NCBI GenBank assembly: GCA_007922225.1
Contig: ML680053.1
Coordinates: forward strand, 16,933,877-16,997,876
Length of the DNA stretch: 64,000 nt
Origin: Emydura subglobosa
Taxonomy: Eukaryota > Chordata > Testudines > Chelidae
Reading direction: 5' to 3'
The number at the start of each line of letters is the position of its first letter. The first letter of the stretch is position 1. Below the pieces are notes generated by a model, which saw only the letters and a list, made by a program, of their open reading frames with translations, made no database searches and was not told the DNA's origin. A program made the position numbers and the translations under genes. Positions 10,403 through 21,303 of this stretch are shown piece by piece.

Positions 10403-11024
10403 TGTGAAGTAGAGCTATTATTAATTATTATTAGGAGTAAGTCAAATATTCTATTGATTTCAGTAATAGCAGAATCCTATATAGGGCTAGATCTTCTACA
10501 GATACAAATCAGCATAGCTTCACTAAAGTCAATGAACCTATGTCAAATTATATCAGCTGCAAATTTGACCAACACGTATCAGAGCTGGATAAAAATAATA
10601 CTATGTAGACAGGGCTTACAAAGCACAGTGGGCCTAATTCTCTACCGCCTTGTACCTTGTTTGGTCAAAGTAGGTGAAACAAACACTTTTTGACTTCTCT
10701 GACCAGCCACAGCTGAGGTACACTGCTCAAAGTGCAAACACACATGAATCAGTCTGAGTGCACAATTTGAAAATAATGTCTCCATAAATATTTGAAAATA
10801 ATAATATATTTGTGGAATAATGATTGGATATTCCTTGCAGGGGTCGCTCTGCCCCACTCCACCTGTAATTCAGGAAAGGATTTATGTGGGCAGCAAGATC
10901 AGGGAATATACTGAGTGGTCTAGCTGTGTTATATATTTAAAGCACTACAGGCATCAATGCCTTACAGTGTCCTAAGTTGAGAAGTATCCTCACCAAGGTC
11001 CTGACCAAAGGCAGGACCACCAAT
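10403..11024. other. Intergenic DNA, no gene seen
   Basis: AT-rich and unique-looking, with short frames only. No domain is recognised. Confidence 0.5.
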
Positions 11025-11405
11025 TTATATTTATTATGCTTACTTGTCACCATTACTGTAGAATCTGAGTTTCTCACAGCCAGTAACGTATTTACCTTCA
11101 CAACACCACTGTGAGGTAGGAAATTACTATTATCCCCATTGTATAGATGAGGAACTGAGGAACAAAAAGACTAAGGGTCAGAGTTTTAAAGATATTCAAA
11201 CACCTACAGATGCAGATAGGCACCTAGTGGGATTTTCCAAAGCACCTAACTCCTAATGAAATCAATCTGGCCATAAGTGACTTGCCAAAAGTCACACAGG
11301 AAACCTGTGGCAGAGCAGAGAATTGAATCCGGTTCTTCGGCATCCAAAATGCACACCCTACTGATTGGAGCATCCTTCCTCTCTATGTGCTAGTCTCTCC
11401 TATAC
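11025..11405 (-). repeat. MIR SINE, antisense, with nested insert
   Basis: Blocks typical of an antisense MIR run in order: accactgtgaggtaggaaat, ccccattgtatagatgagg, aactgagg, gtgacttgccaaaagtcaca, ctgtggcagagcagagaatt. The core is interrupted at 11175-11273 by a separate small element (listed next). The tRNA-related head would lie near 11405. Confidence 0.75.
11175..11273. mobile_element. Small palindromic element nested in the MIR
   Basis: Starts gggtcagagttttaaag and ends atcaatctggcca (inverted: tggccagattgat), and is flanked by taa on both sides (11172-11174, 11274-11276). It splits a MIR exactly between its cagtttcctc and caagtcac blocks, so both ends and relative age are clear. The interior cacctagtgggattttcc resembles the gattttcaaaggcacctaa foldback family at 22939-23188. 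Confidence 0.65.
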
Positions 11406-12879
11406 CAGCTGAAGATATGGGCCTATGTCTGGGATGCCACTGAGTGACAATGAGAGGAAAATTACAAAGTTTTCTACTAAGAAATATTCTTTTTTTCCCT
11501 TTTCTTAATTCCACAATCATTTTATCCTGGCATTTCTCTAGAATCATTCTCTGTTCTCTTGGAAATTAAAAGCAACAATAGTAAAATAATAAAATAAATA
11601 AAATATTATTAATAGTAGTTACTTTATATGTACTAACTTGATCAATGTACAGAACCACCTGCAATCAGCAAACCCGTCTTAAACAACCACTTTCAAACTA
11701 CAGATGAGAAAAAAAAGTTTTTCAACGTAGTCAATTATTTGTGCAGTTCTTACTATAAACACTTTTAAGCACTTTGCTTTTTAAAGTTAACAAACAAGTT
11801 ACTCACTCCTGAGACTTTGTGTGCCGAGTTTCAGCCTGCAGTGATTTAAAAAAAAATTGTTTTGCTATAAACCGATGAAAATGGAGGTTTGTGTGTGAAA
11901 TGCTGAAATATGGTATAGCCACTAGCAGGCACTATTATAACAATGTTTTCAGTCTAGCTCATTAAAACCTGGGCAAAAGAGAGAGTCGCATTTTTTGCAT
12001 GAGCTGAAGATCAGATTCAGCACCCCCACAATCTCATAGCAACAGACACAGAAACAGTGCCTCATTACTTGCCTTGTCCAACAATCAAGTCTTTAAGGAG
12101 AACAAAGGTTGACAGTGATTAATCATTAAGCAGTTTCTTGTTCCTTTCTGCACGTGTTCTATACAGCCTCCTGCAGAGTCAGTCTGGCATACTTCCTGTC
12201 TGTGCTACACAGTGCCCATGTCTGGGCAGACAGAGAAGCCTTTTGCAAAAGCTAAACATATAGCTGAACATCTTGTCTCTTATTCTGAGCATGGCAAATT
12301 CTGAATGCATACACACACTGCAAAAATAATAAACCCTCCACTATACATCTGATTACTGTACATTGTGTGGAAATGACCTAAATAGGGATTTGTCCACGCG
12401 AAACATTTCCCCAAAGATTTCAATGATGTATTATTAGAATTTTCCCAGGATAATTTTTAATGTGATCTTCTGGCCTAAGCAGTATATTTAAAGGTCTCCA
12501 TTTTGGAAAGATTTTGTTTGTTTGTAATGAAAATAACATCCCCAAGTTGAAATATCAACAAAGAAGGTTACTGTAAAATGTCAGAGATCAAGGGTGAAAT
12601 CCTGACTCCACTGAAGTTAATGACAAAACTCCCATTGACTTCAATGGGAATAGGTTTTCACACCTCATGTCTCTAGCCACAGTGATACAGTGGCACTGTT
12701 CCCTCAGAGGACCTTAACCAACACCTTATGGACCAGATTCTCAGTCTGCATAAATGGACACAGACAGAGATGTAGTGTCAGATCTTCAGACAGTGTAAGT
12801 GGAAAAGGCTGCACTGAAGCCTGCACAGTGCTACAGTTTTAAACGTTCCCTGTGCTCTCATTTATATTGACGTGACTGG
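11406..12879. other. Intergenic DNA, no gene seen
   Basis: Mostly unique and AT-rich. Half copies of the palindromic 'cattgacttcaatgggaa' repeat occur at about 12594-12664, and of a cagattctcagtctgcataa repeat at 12731-12850. No coding motif. Confidence 0.5.
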
Positions 12880-12887
12880 GTCTACTT

Positions 12888-13205
12888 CAGGGGAGTCGGA
12901 TTTAGAGGCAGGTGAGCCAGGCGACCACCTGGGGTGCTGGGCTTGGGACGCAAATTTTTTTTTAATTTGCTTATATATATGGCATGAATAAATACAGATT
13001 CACAGATCCTAGTGTGCAAATTTATTGTCATATATGACAGGGATAAATCATGCATGCAAATTGTACATCAAAGTTGTGAAACGGGCTACAAATGCAATAA
13101 AAATAAGGTATTAAAAAAATTAACAAATGGAGCAGAGAGTGGGGGTGTGAGGGACGCCGAAGACACTCCTCACCTGGGGAACAATTTGGGCTAGGGCTGG
13201 CCCTG
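12888..13205. mobile_element. hAT non-autonomous element with perfect 8-bp target duplications
   Basis: The element begins caggggagtcggatttag and ends gggctagggctggccctg (inverted: cagggccagccctagccc). It is flanked by identical octamers gtctactt at 12880-12887 and 13206-13213. CAGGG ends plus 8-bp duplications are diagnostic of hAT transposition. The interior is AT-rich with a 60-codon open frame of no recognised product, so it was moved in trans by a hAT transposase encoded elsewhere. Confidence 0.85.
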
Positions 13206-13360
13206 GTCTACTTGCATAAGCAATGGTTATTCACACAAAAAAAGTGATACAAGATGAGGCCTTTGTCCGTTACCTGTTCTACTTCAACATTATCATTTAT
13301 TTCAAAGCTGTTAACAGGAAAGTAAACTTCAATGCACATACTGCTATAAACTAAAACCTT

Positions 13361-13453
13361 GTGTCTATGTGTGTGCGTGTGTGTGTGAGAGAGAGCACAC
13401 ATCTACACACATATATACATGCATATGCATATACACCTCTCTCTCTCTCTCTG
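13361..13453. repeat. Compound microsatellite (GT)n-(GA)n-(AC/AT)n-(CT)n
   Basis: Runs of gtgtgcgtgtgtgtgtgaga, acacatatatacatgcatat and ctctctctctct follow one another. Low-complexity DNA, prone to length change. Confidence 0.85.
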
Positions 13454-14984
13454 TATATTATGCTACATACAATTTATATGTACATTGAGGTTTACATTGT
13501 CTAATGGCAGCTTTGAAGCAAATGATGAAATGGAAGTAGTACATAGAAACAATAAGGGCTTGATCTGCAGCTCTTTTCTCATGTGAATAATCCTTGGTTG
13601 CCCAGAGAGTCTCACTGATTTGTGACTGTCCTTGTGAATGAAGAGTGCTCATGTGAGTAAGTGGGGGTTGCAGGGTCAGGTGCTAACACTATAGCTGTCA
13701 GTTAGTGACTTCCTTAAAAATGTAATGGACACAGAAATAAACACACAAAGGGAAGGGAAAGATCAGTTTTTCTCAGTAATTAGTACCAATATGACTTACA
13801 ATACACAGGCAATTTGTGTTTACTTTCTTATCACATTAATTTTCAGGCTAATCACCAGTCTGTTTTAATTTTTGCCATGTATCCACCCTGTATCCAGCCA
13901 GATCTGTCAATTAAAACTATTTTAGCATTGCTTCTAAATAAAAATAGAACAATGAAATAATTATAAAACCTCACTGAGGGGAAAAAAAAGATCACTAAAT
14001 AAACAATACTCAGTGTTCAAAGGGTGCGAGTTTTACATTGGGGGGAGGGGAGGAACGTCACTCTGAGGTAAAACGTTTAATGAAGAAAAGAAAATAATTA
14101 AGAAATACAAAGAACACCATCAACAAAAAAGCCCACATCACTGGTGACTGAACACTTCCATACAGACGGACAGGACACGGATGACATAACAGTCAGTGGC
14201 ACAGAATAAGATCAAAGCACTCCGGCTGTGACTGCACAGCAAGAATATGAGCATCTTTAAACTGGAGCTTCCTGGGATCAACTTTCTAAACTAACAGCCC
14301 TGAACTCTGAACTCAGATGGAAAACAACGATGAAGGCTGAAACGCAATACTACTGTACAAATAATGTCTCGGAGCTTGGACCTGCCGGCAGACTCCCTGT
14401 GTGCTGATTAGCCCCAGGCGGGAGATTTAAAACACACAGCTGTATTAGAGCCCTCCTTTCCAAGTTATATGCTCTCTAATAGTGAATTACAAAGTTAGGA
14501 ACCAAACCAAGGATCCAGGTTAGATATCACGGGGGATAGAGTAGGGTGTGATTTGTCTCCCAGCTGGGGATACCTTGGCATGGGTGTGAGGGGGTAGCAC
14601 ACAGTTCTATCCCAGCAGGCCCAATTATCTCCCTATTGTAATGAACTAGATACTTAGGTTTAAATGGCTACACAAGTATATAGCAGCCGTAAATATGGCA
14701 CAAACCCATGCAGCCTACAATCCTCCATTTATAATTAATGCTGCCTTCATTATAAGAGACCCAGGGTTTATATTGGTGCTTAATTTGAAGGACTGACTTA
14801 AAGCTTAGGGCTGCTGTCATCTGTTTTGCCATCCAGTGAGTGTGGTAAAGGATGTCTATGGGCAATGATGACAGCCTGAGGGTTGGACAGATCTGCATAT
14901 TTTTAATCCATCTAGGCCAAAAGTAGCTTCATTTAAAATGTGAACAAAGAAGGTTCTCCACAGAGCACTTGAGGGGTTTTAAAG

Positions 14985-14989
<5 letters not shown>
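13454..14989. other. Unique intergenic DNA, candidate non-coding conserved stretch
   Basis: No gene and few recognisable repeats. The stretch 13800-14480 is unusually free of interspersed elements. A half copy of a ctcatgtgagtaa repeat is at 13550-13680. Confidence 0.4.

Positions 14990-15029
<40 letters not shown>
14990..15029. repeat. (TG)20 microsatellite
   Basis: Forty bases of perfect TG repeat. The histidine/threonine-rich minus-strand frame across it is only a by-product of the repeat. Confidence 0.95.
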
Positions 15030-15031
<2 letters not shown>

Positions 15032-15730
15032 GAAATGGTAACGCAGTGCAATTTTATCACGTGTCCTCATCCATCGACATGTTACTCTATTTAACCTGTG
15101 GCATTTCTGAGCATGGGGATTGTGAAATGAAGCGCGATGCATGGTTGCATGCTAACACTGATACACAGCTTCCAGACCTTTCCCAGATATGCTGGGGTGT
15201 CAGTATGTGGAGCAAACAGAAAGATTTGTGAGGGTGCGTGTGTGTATGTCCGCACTGAATTTTTTAATTTGTTCATCACTGTATCCAGCCTCTTGGTAAT
15301 CTAAGAAGGGACAGCTAACGGGGTCAGAATAATTCAGTCCACAATGGACTGCTTCCCTCTTGGGCAATGTGCCTCTGGGAAAGTGGTTGAGAAAATGCTT
15401 CCTTAAATAAGAGTCAAAAGAGGACGATAATTACAGCATTTATTATTTACAATGCCCTAATTACGCAGCATGGGAAAGCCACAATACAAACACAATATAC
15501 AGAAATCCCCTTTCTACAGCTACCTGATAAAGTGCCGTTGGAAAGCCTGGCTGTCAACAAACAGCCATGACAGGCCTCTTCTGTTCCTCTTGTATTGCTT
15601 TTCTACAAGGGCAATTAAATGCCCCCCCCCCTTCCCCTTTACTCTCATTTTCCAATCAACATATTCTGATAATTAAAAGAGAAAAAACAGGCAGTCACGT
15701 ACCACAAGTTTGCTGTTTTATTGACAATAA
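15030..15730. other. Intergenic DNA, no gene seen
   Basis: Unique-looking, with a C10 run at 15622-15631. Short open frames only. Confidence 0.5.
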
Positions 15731-15996
15731 GGCTATGTGGTCTAGTGGTTAGGTCCACCACCCCTCCCCTGGTAGTTAGAAGATATGGGATCTAGTCCCA
15801 CTCATTGCTACTGACCTGGAGTGATTAACTTCACCTGCTTCTGTTTCTCCTCCTGCTCTTTGTCTCTTTTATCTATTTATATAGTAAGCTCTTTGGGGCA
15901 GGGACTGTTTCTTACTGTGTGTTTGTACAGTGCCTAGCACAATGGGACTCCAATTTTGCTTGGGGCCTCTCAGGCTTACTACAATACTACTAAATA
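15731..15996 (+). repeat. tRNA-derived SINE (tortoise PolIII/SINE type)
   Basis: The head carries an A-box-like tgtggtctagtggttagg and a degraded B-box region (gggatctagtcccact). The 3' tail has the set ctctttggggcagggactgt, tgtacagtgcctagcacaat, gggactccaattttgcttgg. This tail is the one that turtle SINEs share with CR1-type LINEs. Plus orientation; it supports a turtle origin of the window. Confidence 0.75.
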
Positions 15997-15999
15997 CTT

Positions 16000-18945
16000 G
16001 AACACCGATGGTTCCATTTATTAAACAGATCCATTAACATGAACTAGATTTATTTTTGCTGTGCATATTTGGAATATATGTACTCTTGGGGAAAGGACCT
16101 TGTCTTCCTCTATGCTTTGTGCATTGCTGGGATCATTGTAGCAGGTTGGTAACTAACACTGTCATCCTTTTACGAAGTGCTTGTTGATAAGCAGCCAAGT
16201 GCAGCACCACAAAACACTAAAATGAAAACAGAAGAACCAACCCCCCCTGAATACACCTTCCATGTGAATGGTGAGCCAACAGGGAAGGTGTTTGAGATGG
16301 TCAAAGATAAGCTTGCTGAAATAAATGGGAGTTGTATTATGCTTTGTAGGCCTGTGAGTAGAGACTCAGCAGGCTTCCTCTGAGAAAAGGCTCCTCTGAT
16401 GAGGGCCATTGGATGAGAAAGTCAAAGTCCTCCTCTTGGCTTTGTCCTGGCTGAGAGCAGACCCTCCCTGGGCAATCAGAACTGCTGGGCAGGGAGAATC
16501 ATTCAAATGTTATGCCCCTGGATTATCCAGTGCTTTATATATACTAAGTCTGAATTGTAGCTTTTGACATACCAACCACCAGTATAGTTCACAGAGGGTG
16601 GAGTAACCAACACCTTGTCTCCCGGCCTAAGGTAGAAAGGTTGGATTCCACTCCTGTGCAATTCAATATAGGGCCCAAATGGGATTTAAGTGATGTGTTG
16701 ACTTTGTGATGCCTAGTACAGGGGTGAATTTTACCCAAATGGAACAGCTGCTCTTTGAGGATCACCAGAAGCCCCCTCCCCCCATACTTGCATTCCACAA
16801 ATTGTTTTGCTTAGGCATTTGGGCATTAAATGTGCATTATGTGTCTTGAAAGCCAGATTCAAAACCAGAGGAAAGACTCCCACTGGGCTTTGAATCAGGC
16901 CCTGCCATAAAGGAAGGTTCTTAACTAAAATAAATACTGAGATTTAGACAGAGACACACAGCTGGGGAGAAGAAAGGGGAAGGTAGCATGCTTTCAAATC
17001 GCAAAAGAGTGAGAAGGCAAACTGACATGCAAAGGGGATGGCAATTTTGAGGCACCTTCAGCATTTTTCATCTGCAAGGTTCCTCTGTCTTGGCCATTTC
17101 TTCTGGCCTCACTTTAGCCATTTCTAAGGTGTACAGATTTATAAACCAAAAAGAACAATCTGAATGTCATATTGCTCATTACATTAAAATTGGGTTCTCC
17201 ACTGAAGAGTGAATGTAAACATGGCACCTTCTCACTCAACAGGCCCCTTCCCTGTGAGTCAGAGCTCTTCATTTTAATGACCAAATGTCACTTTTCGTAC
17301 TGCTTTTGTCTCCTGCAAGCTCTGCGCAACCAACACAGCTACAAGACCTGAACTGTCTTCTTGTGCATCAGCAACAGAACAGTTAATTGAGTTACACAGG
17401 TGACAAAAGGCCATAAGTTAGCCTGCAGAATCTTTAATACCGGCGATCATGCATGAGAAAGGAAGAACCCAGCTTGACTCAGAGCCCAAGTTGTGTAGGT
17501 AGAGCTGGAAGTTGGGAAAATATTTCTCTTTATTTACACAGGGCTTGGGGTAAAACTCATTTTGCAGATAATGGGAAGACTTTTACTGACCGTAATGGGT
17601 GTTAGATCACAGCCCATATTGAACACATTTGATCTGGAATGATTGACCAAATAAACATCGCGTCCCACAATGGCATTTTTACAGTCACTATTCAGAGCAA
17701 AACTGTACTTAAGGTTTGTATTGTTCCTTGTAAAGGTCATACCATACCAAACAGTATGGAAGGGACACCTTGCAAGAAGACTCTGTCCCACCGTAGCTTA
17801 ATCCTAATTTATATGCCATAAAAAAATTAAAAGACATTCTTTCTTTTTTAACTATCTTACTTTTGATAGGAATTCTCTCTTTACTAGCTTTCTGAGTCTG
17901 CCAGGTACAACAACTGACAATCACATGGGGCAGGAAGTACCCTTTGCAGTTCAAACTCCAAAATACCTTTTTGTGCAGATTTGTGCATTTTCAATCTCTT
18001 CCATATGAGAGCATTTCAGGACATTACCTCCTATATGACACTCATCTCGTTTGTGCAGTTATTTTGCAGTGATAGGGGAGGATTTAAAGTATTTTCTGTC
18101 TTTAAATCCTGTGACCCTATGTCATAAAGACCCTTGTTCAAATCAAAGTTCTCTAGTCTTTCTTGTCCCCACTGTACGTAAATTGTGTGAACTGATTTTC
18201 TACTCTATGATCAGTCTATCTAAGCTGTTAAAAGCTGGTTCAAATAGCCAGATCAGAGGATTTCATTGCCATTTCTGCTGACAACCTTTAGAGAGAATAT
18301 TTCAGTTTATACTAAGTGGGTGCCAGCATTAGACATCAGTTATGTCCAGTGCAATCAGAGGTCACGTCTCCATTTTGGTTTACCAATGTTATATGTTTCC
18401 ATACATTAGGAGCAGCCATACTTTCAGTTGGAACGACTGTTGTTGGTTTAGATTAATTAAAAAGAAAAACAACTATAACAAAGAAAAAAACAAACAAAAA
18501 TTCCCCAAGGGCTAGATTGGCACCTTGGAATATGCCATCAGTAAGGGTACTCAGAGAGTCACAATGTGGCGTCTGCTTCCCTTTTGTTCCATGAGGGAAA
18601 TAAGCTATACCAATCCTTTTCCTGGCACAACTAACTCCTTCCTCTGTGACAACTCCGCTGGGCTGGCTGGCACACTGGGGGCAGAGCCAAGACTATACCC
18701 ACTCCTCACTTCTGCCCACCCACTCTCACCCAGAATGAGGGAGAAGCCTGGAAATGACTGCTCTCCCACCAGCGCTGTGATTCACGATGTGGGTAGCCGA
18801 GGCATGAGTGTAAGGGGACATAAGGTGCCCTCATGTCCCTGTGTGAGCACAAAGACCATTTCACAAACGAATCCTGCAAAAGAAGTACATGGAGTGTATA
18901 GGTCAAAGCTTCCATTTCACTTCAGTAGGGACAAGATTTCACCCT
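16000..18945. other. Mostly unique DNA, one doubtful exon-like frame
   Basis: No gene is confirmed. A 68-codon plus frame at 16177-16383 is not repeat-like. It is preceded by a pyrimidine-rich stretch ending in ag and contains a gtgagt at 16352-16357 that could be a donor. I do not recognise the peptide (contains EYTFHVNGEPTGKVFEMV) and would not call it a gene. The rest shows scattered repeat fragments, such as aaggaaggttcttaactaaa, and AT-rich patches. Confidence 0.35.
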
Positions 18946-18948
18946 ATA

Positions 18949-20062
18949 GGTTTGATCCACAAAGGGTGTTGCAACGCCTAATTTTAGGGAACCTGCTCCC
19001 CAATGGAATCCTCAGCCCTGAGTTAGATGCCCAGGCTCCTAGGGGGAGAGTTAGACCCTAAAAATGGGATTCACAGAAGCCAGAACGCCAAGTGGGGAGC
19101 CCTCTAAGCTAGCCAGTAGGAAATGCCAAGGTGAGCGCATAGCCTAAACCCCACTCCTGAAAGGGGATTAGGTACCTAACTTCGGGCCAGGGAGAGGCAC
19201 TTATCTCCACTCAGGATTCACAGCCAGGAGCCCTTTCCTGGAGTTAGGCGCGTAAGCCAAATCAGCCCTTTCTTGCAAAAAGCCCAGGCGGGGGTGGGGG
19301 TGGTGCTTTCTCACAAAGTCTCTCCCATCCACACCCTAGAGCTCTGTGGCTGAAACACTTATCAAGGAAATGGGAAACTGGGGTTCAAATTCCAACTCTC
19401 CCTAGTTTGGAGCAGGGACTAGCGAGGGCAAATGACCCTCTAACCTAGTGATTCCCACACCCTCGTGGGAAACCCAGGCCCTGCACCAACGAATGTTTAA
19501 GTATGTTATAAGAAGCCGAACAGCATCAACAGGTGAGATTACCACCTGAATGCCCCATATCCCGTGGTTAGCGCACTCACCTGGGAGGTGCAAGACCTGA
19601 GTTCAAGGCCCGGCTTCCAATCAGGCACAGCGGGGACTAGAAACAGGTTTCTAACATCCTAGCTGAGTGTGCTAACCACTGGATTATGGGCTATAGAAGG
19701 GAGAGGGGCACCAACACCTCCAGCTGTTGTGTTTTGTGTGGGGTCCAATCTGGGAGGTGTGCTCTTAGGTGGCCTCTGAGAACGCCTACCAGATGAGGCC
19801 CCGCAGGAGATGCAGGCTAGGGAATACCTACTTTGTGAATCCCACTATAGCTTAGGTGCTGAGCAGCTCAATACTATCGGGCCCTAGGCAGCTATGTGCA
19901 TGCCCAATGGCAAAAATTTAGTCACCTAGGGGACTTTACCAGTGGAAATGTAGGTGCCTAGGGATATTAGATGGTATATGAGCAGTGGGTTGGAAGATCT
20001 ACATTTTGGATTTAGGCACCTAAAGTGGCAATAAAGCACTTAAACCTTTTGTGGATCTAGCC
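18949..20062. mobile_element. 1.1-kb element with GATCCACAAA terminal inverted repeats
   Basis: The left end ggtttgatccacaaaggg and the right end, inverted (ggctagatccacaaaagg), match at about 14 of 18 positions, and the similarity continues weakly inward (gcctaattttaggg against gcctaaatccaaa). The interior contains several tRNA-like modules: taacctagtgattcccacac at 19441, ccgtggttagcgcactcacc at about 19562 followed by a B-box-like gagttcaaggcc, and gctaaccactggattatggg at about 19669. No transposase frame is seen. I find no clean target duplication. Probably a large non-autonomous DNA transposon that absorbed SINE-like material. Confidence 0.6.
19558..19612 (+). repeat. tRNA-like A/B-box module inside the 1.1-kb element
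   Basis: A-box-like tggttagcgcactcacctgg is followed about 30 bases later by the B-box-like gagttcaaggc. No cloverleaf with matching acceptor arms can be drawn, so it is not a tRNA gene; it may be a SINE head captured by the element. Confidence 0.4.
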
Positions 20063-20493
20063 TTGTGTCCCCCCTCTGACAGTCTGCAGAGAGCTGAACA
20101 CAAAATGACTGCTTGTCTCTGCAGAGAGCAGAGTTCTTAGGAATTTAAAGATGTAGCACAAAGAAAATCTATGGGATAAATGGCATAGCAGTTATATAAC
20201 TAAAAATACCATTGCCGATTAGCTCAATGCTAATAAAGAGGGACAATCCCCTTCACAGTTGACAGACATATCAGCATCTTTGGTATCATTGTTCTTGAGG
20301 GAGTTTTAGAATAAAGGGTCCCAGTCTCAGTGAGTTTAATTGTGGGTGATTTTTCATTCCTGATAAATAATATAGTCATTGAGCCATAATAATTTCAATT
20401 TCTGACCTGAACTCCTTCTCTAATCCCCAAAACTGAGGTAAAATGTTATCACTTATCTACTAAGTAGATAACCCAAACATTCTGGTTACCTTC
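20063..20493. other. Intergenic DNA, no gene seen
   Basis: AT-rich unique sequence with no coding motif. Confidence 0.5.
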
Positions 20494-20627
20494 TCCAGAT
20501 CTGAAGAACAGCTCTGGGTAGCTCAAAAGCTTCTCCCTTCCACCAGCGGAAGTTGGTCTAATAAAAGATATTACCTCATCCATCATGTCTCTCTGATATC
20601 CTGGGACCAGCATGGCTAGAACACTGC
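20494..20627 (+). repeat. Interspersed repeat, 'ccaacagaagttgg' family, copy 2
   Basis: The ordered blocks cagatctgaagaacagctct, gctcaaaagcttctccct, gcggaagttggtctaataaa and agatattacctcatcc end in cctgggaccagcatggct. It matches 2530-2632 block by block. It also supplies the ATG of the 152-codon frame at 20612, which argues that this frame is not a gene. Confidence 0.65.
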
Positions 20628-21063
20628 AAATTACCTATCTAACAAGTCACTCAATCCCCCAAGAATATTTTAAGAAAATTTTATTTGGCATGGTGAAGTT
20701 CTGCAATGATCATGGTGTGACACAAAATGAAGGGAAACTTACAGTAAATTATGATTATGTTGAAAACTGGCTGTTCATCATTACAGTCATAGCCACATTC
20801 TTGCCTACTGATGAAGACACCCTTCCTTGGAGGGAACATGCACAAATTAAGAAATACTTGGTTTTAAAATTTGCTAACAAGTGCCTTTCAGTTCCAGCCC
20901 TCTTTTTAATACAGCATGCCCAGGTGCCTCATTCCTGTAGATGCCATTGCATGCCTACGGAGCGTATTCTTAGCCAAAGAAATTCTCTCTCCTTGGAGAA
21001 CAGGGAGACTGAATTTACTCTGGAAGTAAATAGGATTTATCCCAACTCTTCCTCTACAGTAAA

Positions 21064-21303
21064 GGCCTGATCCAAAGCCTACAGAAGTCAATGGGACTGT
21101 AACTGGAGTCTTTCATTTCCCCATCTTTAATATGGGGTTAACAATACCTCCTTTCTCCAGTCCTTCATCTGTCTTGTCTATTAAGATTTTAGGCTTGCAG
21201 GGCAGGGACTGTTTCATCATTTTTATGTACTAGCACAATGGGATCCTGATCTCAGCTGGGGCCTCCAGCTATTAATAATACCTAAATAAATAAGTTATTA
21301 AAT
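21064..21303 (+). repeat. Palindrome half copy followed by SINE 3' tail
   Basis: aggcctgatccaaagcctac belongs to the 'gatccaaagcc' palindromic repeat (other copy 58534-58602). It is followed by tttcatttccccatctttaa, then the turtle SINE tail ttgcagggcagggactgttt and tactagcacaatgggatcct, ending in an A/T-rich aataat tail. Confidence 0.65.

Noticed and set aside
14933..15142. Histidine/threonine-repeat peptide on the minus strand
   Set aside because: Direct translation of the (TG)20 microsatellite.
18525..19061. 178-codon plus frame, the longest outside transposon genes apart from the integrase
   Set aside because: Its last third runs into the 1.1-kb TIR element and its composition is low in structure. 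No domain, signal peptide or splice context.
19558..19612. Possible tRNA gene
   Set aside because: A- and B-box-like text is present, but no acceptor stem or full cloverleaf can be formed; more likely a SINE-derived module.
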